From contig OY829843.1 in assembly GCA_963691885.1 (NCBI GenBank), positions 3,844,001 through 3,908,000 of the forward strand: a stretch of 64,000 nt of DNA, read 5' to 3'. The number at the start of each line of letters is the position of its first letter. The first letter of the stretch is position 1. The notes under the pieces are model-generated. The model had not been told where the DNA came from and did not search any database. It saw only the letters and a program-made list of their open reading frames with translations. The position numbers and the translations under genes were made by a program. Below are positions 63,201 through 64,000 of the stretch, piece after piece. This stretch comes from G963691885 sp963691885 (GTDB lineage: Bacteria; Pseudomonadota; Alphaproteobacteria; UBA8366; Aestuariispiraceae).

Positions 63201-64000
63201 GCGTGAAGTCGGCGACAGAATCCGCAGGCGGCGTGATCGTCAGGCCCGCCAGATCATCGGCGGTCAGTGTCACGGTGCCATCACCATTGTCGGTGCCCGC
63301 AGAGACGGTTGCGCCAGAAGGAACACCGCTCAGCGTGATCGACAGGCTCTCGGAACCGTCTGTATCGGTGAGGGCGGAGGAGATATCGAGCGCAATCGCC
63401 GTATCCTGGTCGCCAGCGGCAGCACCCAGTGTCAGGGTTGGTGCATCGGCATCGCCCGTGACAGCGACATCAATACTGTCGGAGACTGTGGCGGTATCGC
63501 CAGAGACATCGTCGGTCGTGGTGACCGAGACACCGAGTGAGAAGTCGGCGGAGGAATCTGTCGGCGGTGTGATGGTGAGGCCATCCAGGTCAGCCACAGT
63601 GAGTGTCACCGTGCCATCGCCATTATCCGTACCGGCGGAGAGTGTTGCCCCGGTGGGAACACCGCTGATGGTGATGGAGGCTGTATCGGACCCTTCAACA
63701 CCGGTGACGTCAATGTTGAGTGCAATGGCCGTGTCTTCAGTCCCGGCTGCATCAGAGGCGGTCAGGGTGGCTTCTGCTGCGGTGCCCGTCACATCCACAT
63801 CAATTGTGCCGGTGGTGGTGGCTGTGTCGCCATCAGCCTCAGTGCTGGTCGCGGTGACTGTCAGCGTGAAGTCGGCAACAGAGTCCGAAGGCGGTGTGAT
63901 TGTCAGACCGGCCAGATCATCAGCGGTCAATGTGACCGTGCCATCACCATTATCGGTGCCCGCAGAGACGGTTGCGCCGTTCGGTACGCCAGAGAGCGTG
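57295..64000 (-). CDS. Giant RTX adhesin with 221-residue tandem repeats (C-terminal part, runs off right edge)
   Basis: The frame is open from the right edge to a TGA at 57295-57297: 2234 residues in view, N-terminus missing. In order: 4.9 copies of a 221-residue unit made of two ~110-residue Ig/cadherin-like subdomains (each with GDNGDGTVTLT and LTITPP segments); a beta-sandwich domain around 60230-60650; two LamG-like concanavalin folds (about 59230-59880 and 58230-58860, each with DDIAVFxxxL near the end); RTX nonapeptides (GGAGDDTLAGGAGDDTIQGG, about 57600-58190); and a C-terminal type I secretion domain (ADTFKLS ... DTIADFNAAEGDILDVSDL ... LQVDTSGSG ... VAVLQG). So it is exported by a type I system (not in window) and probably adheres to surfaces or glycans, stabilised by calcium. 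Confidence 0.95.
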   Translation of the reverse strand, partial: TLSGVPNGATVSAGTDNGDGTVTLTADDLAGLTITPPSDSVADFTLTVTATSTEADGDTATTTGTIDVDVTGTAAEATLTASDAAGTEDTAIALNIDVTGVEGSDTASITISGVPTGATLSAGTDNGDGTVTLTVADLDGLTITPPTDSSADFSLGVSVTTTDDVSGDTATVSDSIDVAVTGDADAPTLTLGAAAGDQDTAIALDISSALTDTDGSESLSITLSGVPSGATVSAGTDNGDGTVTLTADDLAGLTITPPADSVADFTLTVTATSTEADGDTATTTGTIDVDVTGTAAEATLTASDAAGTEDTAIALNIDVTGVEGSDTASITISGVPTGATLSNGTDNGDGTVTLTVADLDGLTITPPTDSSADFSLGVSVTTTDDVSGDTATVSDSIDVAVTGDADAPTLTLGAAAGDQDTAIALDISSALTDTDGSESLSITLSGVPNGATVSAGTDNGDGTVTLTADDLAGLTITPPADSVTDFTLTVTATSTEADGDTATTTGTIDVDVTGTAAEATLTASDAAGTEDTAIALNIDVTGVEGSDTASITISGVPTGATLSAGTDNGDGTVTLTVADLDGLTITPPADSSADFSLGVSVTTTDDVSGDTATVSDSIDVAVTGDADAPTLTLGAAAGDQDTAIALDISSALTDTDGSESLSITLSGVPNGATVSAGTDNGDGTVTLTADDLAGLTITPPSDSVADFTLTVTATSTEADGDTATTTGTIDVDVTGTAAEATLTASDAAGTEDTAIALNIDVTGVEGSDTASITISGVPTGATLSNGTDNGDGTVTLTVADLDGLTITPPADSSADFSLGVSVTTTDDVSGDTATVSDSIDVAVTGDADAPTLTLGAAAGDQDTAIALDISSALTDTDGSESLSITLSGVPSGATVSAGTDNGDGTVTLTADDLAGLTITPPADSVADFTLTVTATSTEADGDTATTTGTIDVDVTGTAAEATLTASDAAGTEDTAIALNIDVTGVEGSDTASITISGVPTGATLSAGTDNGDNTYTLTVGQLDGLTITPPSDSSVDFTLGVSVTTTDTVSGDTATVTDSVDVTVAGDADAARLTGTSGTPTVSTSASTVTTTTIDGTNVDSTSAGFTVTARTIMEDGTMSAESADYVSNTDVGIGTAGGATMGSPENQINYDANTGQSEELIFRFDEPASSADVSFMRLFATEGRTGETGHYEVYSNGVKVGDGTFQSETGESHNLTIALENSQTFDQIVFTSGTESFGSDYFVEQVDFTTGSEGTTTITYPLEISATLTDSSETLSDITITGIPTGATLSAGTVNGDGSVTLTSAELSGLSITTPTSETDFDLTLSVTTTDGSDTQVTTSTLSVEFPEVQATTLTADTGTATTSSTPSTITTVLHLDPGTTSISGDTVTDQSGNSDGTMRAGANDTSDGKFDRGFSFDGNNDHIEVASTAANSPTEGTFSAWIKTTDSRVSIASKEAEESDSGGDFSLYLYDGQLGFYVEDSEYSFDIGWDANNSPLNDGEYHHVAATWDSNTITLYADGVEVLSYDLPSDFEGVMVNNDNPWTFGAAQWSREEGDTSTEDLEYELDGVMDDIAVFNGVLDASDIATIADDTQISSFTPQTGIVEATDLPLDITLGTVQDGSEVTITIDGIPDGATLTADGTEITVSGGSASLTSGQLSNLVLSQDSSASDEFDLTVTATTTNGLGSSAVTASTITVNSDLNPETTGDGSGQDELGTVSFWNFSETEGTTVADTVGNSDGTAIGSQMDMDVTGSTGSGIDMTYDDNLRVEVAHNDSLNLSEGTITISFKDDQYVNDTLLSKGDPGSDNGSFELRTDGANVKLEYRDQSGTVHELSGGSTTLNEFNTATFSFGPEGLKLFVNGTEVASKSSVTDGINGNTDTFKIGINEDNWDDFNGVVDDVAIFDNQLSDTNIQSLHDNGVQSTIDSNASQEAGVTLSGGENGDILTGGENVDIIAGGAGDDTLAGGAGDDTIQGGKGDDTLAGGAGGDKIKGGSGNDTVSYAESAEGVVLNFATGTYTGGDAEGDSIWSVENVIGSDQADTITGDSGDNVITGGAGDDTIDGGAGEDTIAFDEATGSVTVDLGAGTVTGADGSDIVANIENVTGSSSADDITGDSGDNVIDGRGGADTLEGGGGADTFKLSMMDGTVDTIADFNAAEGDILDVSDLVTVAEGDAISDYIRLEEDGEGNTVLQVDTSGSGEDENFEDVAVLQGSVDLNIDEVVQVQTPTPEGG
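60780..64000 (-). repeat. 663-bp tandem repeat array (221 aa units) inside the adhesin gene
   Basis: The landmark CAGATCATC recurs at 61261, 61924, 62587, 63250 and 63913, exactly 663 bp apart each time, so the array has an in-frame period of 221 codons and has suffered no indels. Copies continue past the right edge; the left-most copy degenerates near 60780-60960. Confidence 0.93.
61309..64000 (-). repeat. 1989-bp higher-order repeat (three 663-bp units) within the array
   Basis: Segments 1989 bp apart are more alike than neighbouring 663-bp units. The stretch around 61681-61920 appears base-for-base identical to that around 63670-63909, and 61309-61480 matches 63298-63470, whereas the intervening units carry many differences. 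This points to a recent three-unit duplication or gene conversion. Confidence 0.75.

Noticed and set aside
60780..64000. Regular repeats that could suggest a CRISPR array
   Set aside because: The units are 663 bp, in frame and coding, with no short direct repeats and unique spacers, and no cas genes.

Overview
The window reads as chromosome from a free-living marine alphaproteobacterium, most plausibly of the Rhodospirillales/Kiloniellales/Sneathiellales type; I cannot name a genus. The grounds are moderate-to-high GC, dense short operons with ATGA, GTGA and TGATG overlaps, a DddP-type DMSP lyase, a large TRAP transporter, a flagellar stator operon, Bpt, and very large secreted Ca-binding proteins. 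I see no prophage, insertion sequence, integron, CRISPR array, rRNA or convincing tRNA.

Both edges are occupied by giant, incomplete genes for secreted proteins. At 1-5228 (minus) is the N-terminal part of a protein with a FecR-like domain, an acidic linker, RTX nonapeptides and a long array of roughly 50-residue Asp/Gly-rich beta repeats. At 57295-64000 (minus) is the C-terminal part of an RTX adhesin: exact 221-residue (663 bp) tandem repeats, two LamG-like domains, RTX repeats and a type I secretion signal. No type I exporter is in view.

5.4-19.8 kb is mixed metabolism: cupin, parvulin, epoxide-hydrolase-like enzyme, TrhO, a glutathione transferase, a class II aldolase, a PAS protein, a DddP DMSP lyase followed by a TPMT-family methyltransferase, an RND efflux pair, AMP nucleosidase and small accessory genes.

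19.8-30.9 kb is the most intriguing block. It has a divergent pair of riboflavin-type enzymes (GTP cyclohydrolase II; a stand-alone RibD-type reductase), then a divergent arrangement of a CDP-alcohol phosphatidyltransferase plus an 8-TM protein against a tightly packed five-gene operon. That operon holds a BchC-like dehydrogenase, a PTPS/QueD-fold protein lacking its catalytic Cys and one zinc His, a GT4 glycosyltransferase, a methyltransferase and a UPF0104 flippase-like protein. An LtaS-like phosphoglycerol-transferase-type protein converges on it. Together they look like a pathway building and exporting a modified lipid or glycan, possibly with a GTP-derived ring; this is inference.

31-37.8 kb holds a FAM173-like membrane methyltransferase, a 425-residue protein of unknown function, RecO, ParC and BioY. 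37.8-43.3 kb is an AT-rich regulatory gap and a TRAP operon (DctP, attenuator hairpin, long DctQ, DctM with a ~320-residue charged C-terminal extension). 43.3-57.3 kb has an oxidoreductase, a gamma-glutamyltransferase/oxamate-hydrolase-like enzyme, Bpt, an RDD protein, a stator operon with one MotA and two unequal MotB proteins, a second FAM173-like methyltransferase, a flavin reductase, threonine ammonia-lyase, a penicillin-acylase-family enzyme and a YheT-like hydrolase coupled to an exported protein.
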